This document shows, piece after piece, positions 36,587-43,285 of a DNA stretch of 64,000 nt. Origin of the DNA: Escherichia sp. ESNIH1 (GTDB taxonomy: Bacteria > Pseudomonadota > Gammaproteobacteria > Enterobacterales > Enterobacteriaceae); NCBI GenBank assembly GCA_002918705.1, contig PQKR01000002.1, positions 682,001-746,000 on the forward strand, given 5' to 3'. Within the stretch, counting starts at the first letter, position 1; every line of letters starts with the position of its first letter. The notes beneath the pieces were generated by a model, which saw only the letters and a program-made list of their open reading frames with translations, did no database searches and was not told the origin of the DNA. A program made the translations under genes and the position numbers.

Positions 36587-36801
36587 GATTCCACTCCATA
36601 CCGCCCATGCAGGCGACCGATTTCGCTGTTAAACCTCATCAGGCTAATGCCCAAGGGCTTAATAATTTCGTAGTGTTTTTTGAGGATGGGCTTCACTGTC
36701 GAATCCCAGTTAGGTTTTGGGTTTTGCCGCATGGCCTTCTTGATTTCATCAGCACAACGGCGGGCTTCAGCGCGGATAACATTCTGCTGCTCTGATGTCA
36801 T
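36583..36801 (-). CDS. Phage hypothetical protein, 72 residues
   Basis: This is a basic, mainly helical protein (MTSEQQNVIRAEARRCADEI, KPILKKHYEIIKPLGISLMRFNSEIGRLHGRYG). No domain is recognised. It is coupled on both sides by four-base overlaps, ATGA at its start and GTGA at its end. Confidence 0.7.
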   Translation of the reverse strand: MTSEQQNVIRAEARRCADEIKKAMRQNPKPNWDSTVKPILKKHYEIIKPLGISLMRFNSEIGRLHGRYGVES

Positions 36802-36959
36802 GCCGCCTCCTGCTTAACTCTGTTCAACTCTTCCGCAACACGCTGCGCCTTGAGTGGGTTTCTGATAACAGAGAGGCCGGGATATACCCAGCCTCTTTTA
36901 ACTATTGAGTAGACAAGCGTAACGCTGCCTACGCGGATGTTGTCGCATGCACCTTTCAT
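36798..36959 (-). CDS. DUF1317 protein, lambda Orf63-like
   Basis: This is a 53-residue protein with DNIRVGSVTLVYS, KRGWVYPGLSVIRNPLKAQRVAEE, closely matching lambda Orf63 from the early left region. The function of the lambda protein is not settled. The stop overlaps the next gene as ATGA. Confidence 0.85.
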   Translation of the reverse strand: MKGACDNIRVGSVTLVYSIVKRGWVYPGLSVIRNPLKAQRVAEELNRVKQEAA

Positions 36960-36968
36960 CGTCACACC

Positions 36969-37451
36969 TCACTTGATAATCAGAGAAGGCTTCCCGACCT
37001 TGATGATTGCACCGGGGACTTCCTGCCCGGCGTCAATGATTTTTTTGATAGCGAGCTTGTCGGCTTTGATAGTGGTTTCGTACTCGACAAACTGCGGTGG
37101 TAGCGCGCCTGAGTCTGTTATTTCTACTGAGCGTGACGGCTCGCGCACGGTAACTTCATGAAGGCCAGCTGTGATTGACTTCTTACCGGCGGTTTCGAGG
37201 GAGCGGGCGACGTACTCTTTGAGCCTTGCAACGCGGTTTTCAGATAGTCTTGCACGTTCTGCCAGGCGCTTGCTCTCTTCCCTGAGAGCGTCGGCATGCG
37301 CGGATTCGTTTTTGCAGACTGCCAGTATTTGCTCAACCTTCGCCTCAAGCTCCCACTCGATGCTGTCGAGCGTATCGGCAATCATTTCAGGATCCATGCC
37401 TGAGTCTGTAAGCTTCGCGAAGTCGTTCGCGATGTGATAGAGGGCTGTCAT
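36969..37451 (-). CDS. Siphovirus Gp157-family protein
   Basis: This 160-residue protein has the features of the Gp157 family. A long N-terminal coiled coil (about 25-95) rich in Glu, Arg and Ala is followed by SLETAGKKSITAGLHEVTVREPSRSVEI and a tail ADKLAIKKIIDAGQEVPGAIIKVGKPSLIIK. The family has been linked to phage resistance in Streptococcus thermophilus, but the role in enterobacterial phages is unknown. It is usually encoded beside recombination genes, as here. Confidence 0.85.
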   Translation of the reverse strand: MTALYHIANDFAKLTDSGMDPEMIADTLDSIEWELEAKVEQILAVCKNESAHADALREESKRLAERARLSENRVARLKEYVARSLETAGKKSITAGLHEVTVREPSRSVEITDSGALPPQFVEYETTIKADKLAIKKIIDAGQEVPGAIIKVGKPSLIIK

Positions 37452-37570
37452 TGGGGCACCGCCTCAAGCTTGGCTTTGCATTCGGCATAGACGAATTGAA
37501 CGTTCTGCTGCAGTTTCATGCCTGCAGTCATTCTGAAAGCTGACTGGAAGTGGGTTTTCAGAGCATTCAT
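37448..37570 (-). pseudogene. Probable detached C-terminus of RecT
   Basis: This frame encodes 40 residues ([12 protein letters not shown], then MKLQQNVQFVYAECKAKLEAVPQ) and can be read as a small coupled gene, because its ATG overlaps the recT stop as ATGA. However, the same frame stays open upstream through [21 protein letters not shown], inside the 3' end of recT. Together these look like the missing C-terminal domain of RecT. The stop overlaps the Gp157 start as ATGA. I favour a frameshifted recT end over an independent gene. Confidence 0.6.
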
Positions 37571-38337
37571 TGTTTCTGCCTTCTCCATCGCATCACACAG
37601 GGCAGAAACCTCATCGAGCAGCTCTGCTCTTCTGAGAGGATGACCTCGCTCTCTGGCGTGTGAGCCATCACCGGTTCCTGATGGATGCCTTCATCTTCAT
37701 TGATGACATGAATAGCGTTATCCAGACGCTCAGCACGGGGCCAGTACTTGGATGCTCGCTTCACGATGGTCTTGCGCGCCATCTCTTCCCAGAAGTTCTT
37801 CCAGGGGCCGTTTTTGGCCTTACTGGTAGCTTCAGTAGCCCTAATCTCTGCCAGGCTCATCTCTTCAGTGAGGTAATCACCGTCGGCGGTCTTAACGGTG
37901 CAATACCCGCCTACTACAGAGCCACGGTCGCCGAACGCGTTATATTTGTGGGTTGGCGCAGTATCAAGGCCGTTTGATTCGTAGGTGTCGTTTGAGTAAA
38001 CAAGTTTGCACTGACCCCACTTAATGGAGCCTGTTGCCTGGGCCAGATGAAGCAGGCCCATATAACTGATATCCAGACACACCATACCGTCACGAGGCAC
38101 GAGGTACGCCAGCTTGCTGGCTGGATTCAGAGTGATACCGATCGCTGCGACGTTGATGATCGCATTCTGTGCGCTGGTCGGGTTATTGATTGCCGTCTTA
38201 GCCAGGAAGTCATTCTTCTGAAACAGCTGGATGGCGAACTGGCTTTCTTTGGCCCACGTTACTGACTGGTCGGTTACCGCTCCGACAAAGAGCGGCTCCT
38301 GTTGTTTTACGAACTCTACGATGCTGAAGCTCATCAT
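37567..38337 (-). CDS. recT: RecT-family single-strand annealing protein, 3' end probably frameshifted
   Basis: RecT-family proteins anneal complementary single strands during phage recombination. The 256-residue product keeps the family core: [53 protein letters not shown]. The last 15 residues ([18 protein letters not shown]) are basic and unlike the family. Adding one base near 37622-37627 would restore [25 protein letters not shown] and carry the frame to 37448, giving 296 residues. No exonuclease partner gene was recognised next to it. The start may be either of two adjacent ATG codons. Confidence 0.82.
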   Translation of the reverse strand: MMSFSIVEFVKQQEPLFVGAVTDQSVTWAKESQFAIQLFQKNDFLAKTAINNPTSAQNAIINVAAIGITLNPASKLAYLVPRDGMVCLDISYMGLLHLAQATGSIKWGQCKLVYSNDTYESNGLDTAPTHKYNAFGDRGSVVGGYCTVKTADGDYLTEEMSLAEIRATEATSKAKNGPWKNFWEEMARKTIVKRASKYWPRAERLDNAIHVINEDEGIHQEPVMAHTPESEVILSEEQSCSMRFLPCVMRWRRQKQ

Positions 38338-38630
38338 TGCGCCTCTTCGATATCAATCTGATGCTTTGCGATTACCCCGGCCATGTAACTGATGTGCTCA
38401 GCCATGCGTTCCTGAAAGTCGACGTCGTCGTCAAACGCCCTGGAGATGGCCTGCACGCTCACGCCAGCACGCTGAAGGTTATCGATGCACAGGGCCTCAA
38501 AGTGACGCTGTAGCAGCGCCTTCTCGATATCCTGAGCCAGCTCATCTTCTTTCTCTTCGCGGGCAATCTGCTGGTAATGGCGAGTCCAGTCCTGCGCCTC
38601 GATTCTGTCCTGTGCGTAATATGCGTTCAT
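38334..38630 (-). CDS. Phage hypothetical protein upstream of recT, 98 residues
   Basis: This is a helical acidic protein ([68 protein letters not shown]). Similar proteins are encoded at this place in several Salmonella and E. coli phages; function unknown. Its stop overlaps the recT start. Confidence 0.75.
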   Translation of the reverse strand: MNAYYAQDRIEAQDWTRHYQQIAREEKEDELAQDIEKALLQRHFEALCIDNLQRAGVSVQAISRAFDDDVDFQERMAEHISYMAGVIAKHQIDIEEAQ

Positions 38631-38700
38631 AGCTCAACTCCTGGGTGAGCGAGGGCCGCCGCGTAGTGGCTGCCGGGGTGGAAATAGGGTGGGGTGGTAC

Positions 38701-38844
38701 TTATCTGTTAGGGCGGTACCAGGGGAGGCCGAGTGCGTCTTTAATCTGTCGGTGGGCCTCCATCCACATAGCGCCGTCACTGAGGAATACGGCAATAGCG
38801 GCTTTGCTTTGAGCTGCCCGGAGGTGATGATGGTTAATTCGCAT
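38701..38844 (-). CDS. Small phage protein, 47 residues
   Basis: The peptide starts MRINHHHLRAAQSK and ends GLPWYRPNR. GGAGGTCAG precedes the ATG and the start overlaps the end of the upstream gene by 11 bases. No function is recognised. Confidence 0.6.
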   Translation of the reverse strand: MRINHHHLRAAQSKAAIAVFLSDGAMWMEAHRQIKDALGLPWYRPNR

Positions 38845-39031
38845 CTCTGACCTCCGTTAAGTGACCGAAGCCAGCAATCTGCATCTGCTGCCGATTGAGG
38901 CTTAACTTGTTGCGAGGGTTATTCACATTGGTGAGCAGCCAGCGATAGCCGCACGCCAGCGGTGTGACGCGATACAGCGTGTTGTTGTGGGTGACGGTCA
39001 GAGGGCTGCCGCCAATCTCGATAGTAGACAT
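38834..39031 (-). CDS. Phage hypothetical protein, 65 residues
   Basis: The start MSTIEIGGSPLTVTHNN is chosen because GGGGAG lies at good distance; an ATG two codons earlier overlaps that site. It contains LYRVTPLACGYRWLLTNVNNPRNKLSLNRQQMQ. Function unknown. A terminator lies between it and the upstream gene. Confidence 0.65.
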   Translation of the reverse strand: MSTIEIGGSPLTVTHNNTLYRVTPLACGYRWLLTNVNNPRNKLSLNRQQMQIAGFGHLTEVRDAN

Positions 39032-39094
39032 AATCATCTCCCCGCTTATCGCCGCGGCGCGGAACGTTGAACAATTAACTCGCGTGTCTGTTGC

Positions 39095-39158
39095 CAAAAA
39101 AGAAGCCCACTCGAAAGCAGGCTTTTGTTTGGGCAAAAAGAAACCCGCCGGAGCGGGT
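39095..39158 (-). terminator. Terminator (possibly tandem) in the left operon
   Basis: On the leftward strand ACCCGC and GCGGGT pair around TCCG and are followed by TTCTTTTTG, directly after the DUF551 stop. A second, weaker hairpin (AAGCC/GGCTT) with CTTTTTT follows. Confidence 0.8.
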
Positions 39159-39362
39159 CTATTCAGTTGGTGGTTTTGGTAATGGCATCCAATGCGTGAC
39201 CTCCCTTAGTAATTCCGTAGCGCTGTTTTGATTGCTGCAGCCATTGCCGTTATGGTCAGGCCAAAAGCCTCTAAATCTCCATACTCCAACATCATTTCCA
39301 TCGCTAACGATTACAGACTGTCCGTAAGCAGGCTCAAGGTCTGAGCGCTTAACCCACTCCAT
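39159..39362 (-). CDS. DUF551-family phage protein
   Basis: This 67-residue protein ends with the DUF551 signature VTHWMPLPKPP and starts MEWVKRSDLEPAYGQSVIVSDG. DUF551 proteins are frequent in lambdoid phage accessory regions; function unknown. Confidence 0.8.
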   Translation of the reverse strand: MEWVKRSDLEPAYGQSVIVSDGNDVGVWRFRGFWPDHNGNGCSNQNSATELLREVTHWMPLPKPPTE

Positions 39363-39443
39363 CCTCTTTCCCCTCTCTGTATAAGAAACCCGACCGGCTA
39401 TGTAGCCGCTATGAAATATTTGGCTGTGTGGTGGCCGGTGCTG

Positions 39444-39896
39444 TTAGCTGATGCGTGAGAACTCACCATGAAGCAACTCTGATTTTTCACGATAAGCTGC
39501 TGATGCCTGCTGCTCAGTATCGTAATACCCAATAGTGATTCTCTTGCCTTGATATCCAATCTGAGCGATCCACTTTTTCCTCTTTGATTGCCAGTAGCAT
39601 CCCTTGCTATTCTTTCCTACCGGCTTTCTGTTGAAGCAGTTCTCAGCGTGATTTGCGGCCCTCAGATTTTCGTGCCTGTTATCACTTCTGTTTCCGTTAA
39701 TATGATCTACTTGTTCTGGCCAATCCCCTGTGAAAAGAAAATGGATTAGTCGATGCTCTCCGTAAGACCTCCCTTTCACTCTGGTGTAGACGTAACCATC
39801 AGGCCTGAGATAACCTCGTTTACCTGTTACTTTCCTGATCAAGCAACCTTCGGAATAATTAAATTCCTCAAGAATTTCATCCCTGCTTGGAGCCAT
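39444..39896 (-). CDS. HNH endonuclease with AP2 DNA-binding domain
   Basis: This 150-residue protein has an HNH core (HRLIHFLFTGDWPEQVDHIN, then GNRSDNRHENLRAANHAENCFNR) and a C-terminal AP2 domain (KGCYWQSKRKKWIAQIGYQG, then TIGYYDTEQQASAAYREKSEL). This is the standard layout of free-standing phage homing endonucleases. The start MAPSRDEILEEF is preceded by GGAGG; a longer start lacks support. It is the second HNH/AP2 gene in the left arm. Confidence 0.88.
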   Translation of the reverse strand: MAPSRDEILEEFNYSEGCLIRKVTGKRGYLRPDGYVYTRVKGRSYGEHRLIHFLFTGDWPEQVDHINGNRSDNRHENLRAANHAENCFNRKPVGKNSKGCYWQSKRKKWIAQIGYQGKRITIGYYDTEQQASAAYREKSELLHGEFSRIS

Positions 39897-39953
39897 AAAA
39901 CCTCCTGCGCATTCACCACACACCAAATACCTCAGTAAAGCCGCGCTAGGCGG

Positions 39954-40250
39954 CTATTGAGGTTCGCGAGGTTTGTGATTTAATCGGTGCCAACCGTCGG
40001 TTAATTCAAAGGGCGCGTAACTGTCACGGCGCTCAGCGAAACCAAGTTCCACTGAAAGCGCATGTAGTTCATGGCGGCGCTTAATCTGCTCCATGGCAAT
40101 CCACGCAGCATCAGCGTTGCGCTTTTGAGCTTGCTTTGGAGTCAGCTCTAAGCTGTTTATGGAGCTCAACTTCTGCTGTCGCTTCATGTCCTGCTTCATA
40201 TTTCGCAGAACATTCATCATTGAATCGATACGCTGAACGTCGTCGATCAT
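39954..40250 (-). CDS. Phage hypothetical protein, 98 residues
   Basis: This is a helical, charged protein (MIDDVQRIDSMMNVLRNMKQDMKRQQK, KRNADAAWIAMEQIKRRHELHALSVELGF). No domain is recognised. It is in the leftward operon near its promoter. Confidence 0.65.
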   Translation of the reverse strand: MIDDVQRIDSMMNVLRNMKQDMKRQQKLSSINSLELTPKQAQKRNADAAWIAMEQIKRRHELHALSVELGFAERRDSYAPFELTDGWHRLNHKPREPQ

Positions 40251-40345
40251 CCTCTCACCCTCTGTTAGATTTGCCGTCAGCCCCTAAGGAGCTGATGTTG
40301 AAATGCTGATTCATTGCATGAAGGCCGCCGGAGCAGCCATCATCA

Positions 40346-40498
40346 TCAGAAATTCCAAGGCTTAGCTGACAGCTCGCTCGCCAGCTTCCGGGCCTCTGAC
40401 TTGCTACCGACTTCGTAGCGCTCTTCTGTCTGACGACCGTCAACGCCGATAACCAGAAACTTCTGCGACCTGCTTGCGTAGTAGTGTGCTGTTTTCAT
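40346..40498 (-). CDS. First small gene of the left operon, 50 residues
   Basis: The peptide MKTAHYYASRSQKFLVIGVD, ending ASELSAKPWNF, is of a type common near pL in enterobacterial phages. It follows GGGGG. It is not arginine-rich like N proteins, so I do not call it an antiterminator. Function unknown. Confidence 0.7.
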   Translation of the reverse strand: MKTAHYYASRSQKFLVIGVDGRQTEERYEVGSKSEARKLASELSAKPWNF

Positions 40499-40655
40499 AA
40501 AACCCCCTATTGATTTGCCGGATGGCACTCTTAAATGCCAGCTGGTAAATCCGTTAAGCGCATTGCCGTTCATCCTGAACCCGCCGCGCTCCCGACGCAT
40601 GGTTTACTGTCGCGCCGTTCGACTGACCGAAACGTTGTGTTGTTTCGATGGACTT

Positions 40656-40684
40656 ATAATGTACTGAAAGTTCATCATTGTAAA
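40656..40684 (-). promoter_or_regulatory. Left early promoter pL
   Basis: On the leftward strand TTTACA and CATTAT are separated by 17 bp. The promoter is overlapped by one operator and flanked by two more. About 150 bp of leader precede the first gene. Confidence 0.65.
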
Positions 40685-40719
40685 GTACCAAAAGTACATA
40701 AAATGGGTAAAAGAAGTTC
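40661..40719. promoter_or_regulatory. Left operator array (three sites)
   Basis: Three 13-bp sites fit G(T/A)AC(T/C)-N3-AGT(T/A)C: GTACTGAAAGTTC (40661), GTACCAAAAGTAC (40685) and a weaker GTAAAAGAAGTTC (40707). Centres are 24 and 22 bp apart. They match the sites around cro and are the expected CI/Cro targets. Confidence 0.7.
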
Positions 40720-40759
40720 ACAAGCAGTTAAGCCCATGAACTAAAAAGGAAAATAGTTT

Positions 40760-41467
40760 TTATCCGAATCGGCGCAGGTCAATAGATTGGCGAATCAGTA
40801 CCTTAGCCATAACAAAGAGTTGGTCTTCTTCGTTATTTTCTATGAACCAACGCTCATAGGCGGGGTTGTCAGAGATTACAGCAAGCCTGTCCTTGAGCAT
40901 TTGCAGCCTTTTAACATGCAGAGAACGGCCAAAGACAAAGACATAGATTCCATCACCGTCAAACTGATTGACAGAGACATCAACAAATATTTCGTCTCCT
41001 GGATTAATGGTTCCCTCCATGCTGTCACCGTTAACAGTGACTACTTTTACGCATTCCTGTGGCCTTCCATTGAACATAGAGCGCGCCTGTTCGGTCGTGT
41101 ATTCAATGGCCCTTATTTTTTCTACAAACTCATTTGTGATCATCGTCCCTGGCCCCGCACTGGCTTGGACATCAAGAACATCAACGCGATAGACGCCGGA
41201 TGCTCGCTTATAGTGATCTGAGTCTATACCATCTTTATCTGTATATCCATACAGGTATTGCGCGGTTGTTCCAAGTAAAGAAGCAAGCCTTTCCATAAGC
41301 GGAGGCCTTGGCACAGACTCACCATTGAACCACTTACTTACTGCCTTTGGGGTTACCTTCAAACGGTCAGCTAACTCAGCCTGACGCCCATACACCGGGA
41401 TCCCCGCCTTGTCGCAGGCCAGCGCAAGCCTCTGCGGGAAATCATCACGCTCTTTATGTTGAACCAT
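40760..41467 (-). CDS. CI-type prophage repressor (S24 peptidase family)
   Basis: CI should keep the phage dormant by binding the left and right operators and be inactivated by RecA-stimulated self-cleavage. From the chosen ATG it has 235 residues. It has a helix-turn-helix (QAELADRLKVTPKAVSKWFNG), a cleavage site at Ala104-Gly105 (VQASAGPG), catalytic Ser149 (NGDSMEG) and Lys186 (RSLHVKRL). The start codon is embedded in an operator and has no ribosome site; the inferred pRM start is within a base of it, so the message is probably leaderless, as for lambda cI. A longer frame upstream would run across cro. Confidence 0.9.
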   Translation of the reverse strand: MVQHKERDDFPQRLALACDKAGIPVYGRQAELADRLKVTPKAVSKWFNGESVPRPPLMERLASLLGTTAQYLYGYTDKDGIDSDHYKRASGVYRVDVLDVQASAGPGTMITNEFVEKIRAIEYTTEQARSMFNGRPQECVKVVTVNGDSMEGTINPGDEIFVDVSVNQFDGDGIYVFVFGRSLHVKRLQMLKDRLAVISDNPAYERWFIENNEEDQLFVMAKVLIRQSIDLRRFG

Positions 41468-41474
41468 AAGTTCA

Positions 41475-41503
41475 ACTATATTCTTTGTTGACTGTACTAT
41501 CAG
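41475..41503 (-). promoter_or_regulatory. Repressor maintenance promoter pRM
   Basis: On the leftward strand CTGATA and TATAGT are separated by 17 bp. The expected start point falls at or within a base of the cI ATG. The weak -35 fits a promoter needing activation by CI bound at the neighbouring site. Confidence 0.55.
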
Positions 41504-41516
41504 TTCCGTCATAATA
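41488..41516 (+). promoter_or_regulatory. Right early promoter pR
   Basis: TTGACT and ATAATA are separated by 17 bp and overlap the operators. The cro ATG lies about 25 bp beyond the expected start point with an AGGAG ribosome site. Confidence 0.75.
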
Positions 41517-41546
41517 TGAACTATAAGTTCACCACAGGAGACGCAA

Positions 41547-41777
41547 ATGAACGAAGTTACGTTTGGAGACGTTATCAAATCAGTTCGCGTATCTGTTGTG
41601 GCTGAGGTTTGCGGACTTACGCCCAAGGCCATTTATAAATGGATTGAGCGTGGTTCTCTGCCGCGTACCGAGTTTACAGGAGAAACCGAGTACGCGGATA
41701 AGATCGCCAGGGCATCAGGTGGCAAGTATTCAGCAGCACAGATTCGCCGTATCGGTAAGCAGCAATTTGTCATGTAA
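41547..41777 (+). CDS. Cro-type repressor
   Basis: This is a 76-residue helix-turn-helix protein (VAEVCGLTPKAIYKWIERGSLPR) encoded divergently from cI behind pR, the place and size of Cro. The remainder (EYADKIARASGGKYSAAQIRRIGKQQ) resembles YdaS/Cro-like proteins. It should repress cI and early transcription during lytic growth. Confidence 0.85.
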   Translation: MNEVTFGDVIKSVRVSVVAEVCGLTPKAIYKWIERGSLPRTEFTGETEYADKIARASGGKYSAAQIRRIGKQQFVM

Positions 41778-41784
41778 ATAAAGT

Positions 41785-41797
41785 GTACTTTTAGTAC
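41785..41797. promoter_or_regulatory. Extra operator-like site downstream of cro
   Basis: GTACTTTTAGTAC is a perfect palindrome fitting the same pattern as the left and right operators. It starts seven bases after the cro stop, upstream of cII. Confidence 0.6.
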
Positions 41798-41911
41798 CGA
41801 ACGGCCCGGTATATGGTCGGGTGCCCGGCGTGGTCAAGGTCGACTGTCAATGGTGCACATTAAACAAGGAAAAACACACATTTAAACAATTCAACCTAAA
41901 GGAAAATTTAT

Positions 41912-42214
41912 ATGGAAATCAACACAACGACACGAAACAAAACCCAGGCACGAAAAATCGAGTCCTGGTTACTGAATCAGATCGCCATGCGCGGCACGAC
42001 AAACATTGCTAAGGCGATGGGCATGGATAAGTCAGGTATTACCCGCTGGAAAGAGACGATGCTACCGAAGCTGGCAATGCTGCTCGCGGTGCTGGAGTGG
42101 GGAGTGGCTGACGACGATATGGCAAGACTGGCGCAGGAAGTAGCAGCGCTACTGACAAAGAAAAAACGCCCGGCGGCAACCGAGCGTCTTGACCAAATCC
42201 AGATGGATTTTTAA
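41912..42214 (+). CDS. cII: Transcriptional activator CII
   Basis: CII activates the lysogeny promoters (pRE, pI) after infection and is controlled by host FtsH. The 100-residue protein closely matches lambda CII from the HTH region (NIAKAMGMDKSGITRWKE) through LAMLLAVLEWGVADDDMARL to KKRPAATER. AAAGGA precedes the ATG. I could not find a clear TTGC-N6-TTGC CII site between cro and cII. Confidence 0.93.
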   Translation: MEINTTTRNKTQARKIESWLLNQIAMRGTTNIAKAMGMDKSGITRWKETMLPKLAMLLAVLEWGVADDDMARLAQEVAALLTKKKRPAATERLDQIQMDF

Positions 42215-42237
42215 AGCAATTCACAGGAGTCATTCTA

Positions 42238-42402
42238 ATGGCTAAACGAAAAAAGCACCAGGAAAAAGAGGAACGGCGTCACCCTGATTCCCCTGAAGGT
42301 TTAGTTGTTACCGCGTCTCATAACCGGGCGTTCGCCGAGCGCCTGATTGGTGTCATCAGACTGGCAATAGCATCTTCAGGAGGTAAGCATGGCCGTCGTT
42401 AA
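42238..42402 (+). CDS. Small basic phage protein upstream of the replication gene
   Basis: This is a 54-residue protein (MAKRKKHQEKEERRHPDSPE, then ASHNRAFAERLIGVIRLAIA). CAGGAG precedes the ATG and the 3' end overlaps the replication gene start by 14 bases. Function unknown. Confidence 0.6.
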   Translation: MAKRKKHQEKEERRHPDSPEGLVVTASHNRAFAERLIGVIRLAIASSGGKHGRR

Positions 42403-43285
42403 GTTAGCAGACTACCGGCAGCATGAAAGCCGCGTAAACAAGCAGGAGGCAGCCGGTATGGGGTTTGTCTCTATACACCGCCAGTTTATGGATAGCCGCC
42501 TCTACAAGGACTCTCAAGCCGTGCACCTTTGGATTCACCTTATCCTCAAGGCAAACCACGACGAGGCTGTTGTTACCACTGATATCGGGCCAGTAACGGT
42601 TGAGCGCGGACAGATGATTACAGGGCGACCTACGCTGGTTAGCGAGACGTTCATCCCGGACAACAAAGTTAAAAGTCTTCTTCGCAGTTTCGAGTCAAAA
42701 GGGATGATTAATATCACCTCGATGCAGAAGAAATTTAGCCTGATAACCATCGTGAAATATGACGATTTCCAGTCTCAAAATTGTCCAACGAATGTCCAAC
42801 AGATGTCCAACGCAAACCCCAGTAAAAATGCAGCTCCCAGCGGTGTTTGTCCAACAGATGTCCAACGATTGTCCATAAACAATAATATAACTAATAACTC
42901 TCTTACTAACGTAAGAGAGAGTGCATCTTCCTCAGAAAATCCAGACCAGAAAAAACCGTCTCTCAGCTGCGAGCAAGTGGTCGATGTTTACCGCAGGATT
43001 CTGCCTGAAGCTCAGGGCATAAATATCCTGACTGACAAGCGAAGAAACCTGATCCGAACCTTCTGGCAGAAAGCCAGCAAAGTCACCCGGCAACTGGACG
43101 GGCATCCCTTCACGCTGAACGACTGGGAAGTCTATCTGAACTACATCGCCACCAACTGCCGCTGGATGCTGGAAAACAGACCAGACCAGCGCACCGGCAA
43201 GACATGGCGGAAAAAGTCCCTGGAGTTCTTCCTGAACGTCGATGTTTACGCCAAGACGCGAGAGGGGGCCTGTGATGACCTCTGA
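42389..43285 (+). CDS. Phage replication initiator (O-type protein)
   Basis: This 298-residue protein has the arrangement of lambda O and P22 gp18 proteins. An N-terminal winged-helix part (FVSIHRQFMDSRLYKDSQAV, IKSLLRSFESKGMIN-type core) is followed by a Ser/Asn-rich central linker (NNNITNNSLTN) and a C-terminal domain that should contact the helicase. AGGAGG precedes the ATG. The origin-like iterons lie inside the central part of this gene. It overlaps the helicase gene by 11 bp. Confidence 0.85.
   Translation: MAVVKLADYRQHESRVNKQEAAGMGFVSIHRQFMDSRLYKDSQAVHLWIHLILKANHDEAVVTTDIGPVTVERGQMITGRPTLVSETFIPDNKVKSLLRSFESKGMINITSMQKKFSLITIVKYDDFQSQNCPTNVQQMSNANPSKNAAPSGVCPTDVQRLSINNNITNNSLTNVRESASSSENPDQKKPSLSCEQVVDVYRRILPEAQGINILTDKRRNLIRTFWQKASKVTRQLDGHPFTLNDWEVYLNYIATNCRWMLENRPDQRTGKTWRKKSLEFFLNVDVYAKTREGACDDL
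42781..42879 (+). other. Candidate replication origin: six 11-bp iterons
   Basis: Six copies of (A/T)TGTCCAAC followed by two or three bases lie at 42781, 42792, 42803, 42847, 42858 and 42869, the last less perfect. Copies are in two groups of three, each in exact 11-bp tandem, and the groups are 66 bp apart, so all lie on one 11-bp grid. An AT-rich stretch (AAACAATAATATAACTAATA) follows. This is the organisation of lambda ori in gene O. Confidence 0.85.

Larger units (their letters stand above)
41461..41530. promoter_or_regulatory. Right operator array (three sites)
   Basis: The sites GAACCATAAGTTC (41461), GTACTATCAGTTC (41494) and GAACTATAAGTTC (41518) share one pattern. The last two lie in pR (between -35 and -10, and at the start point). 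The first covers the cI start codon, suiting negative control of cI. Centres are 33 and 24 bp apart. Confidence 0.75.

Noticed and set aside
37610-37660. Programmed frameshift in recT
   Set aside because: No X-XXY-YYZ heptamer or downstream stem is visible; a simple indel explains the pattern better.
40255-40314. Possible 19-residue gene MNQHFNISSLGADGKSNRG on the leftward strand
   Set aside because: There is no ribosome site and it is too short to judge; the longer frame containing it overlaps the first left-operon gene.
40535-40744. Rightward 69-residue frame across pL
   Set aside because: It runs through the pL leader, promoter and operators and has no ribosome site.
41798-41850. Terminator after cro (CCCG...CGGG)
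   Set aside because: The stem is only four pairs and no T tract follows.
41778-41911. Search for a CII-dependent promoter (TTGC-N6-TTGC) between cro and cII
   Set aside because: Only single TTGC or GCAA elements are present. The promoter may be more degenerate or elsewhere, so nothing is called.
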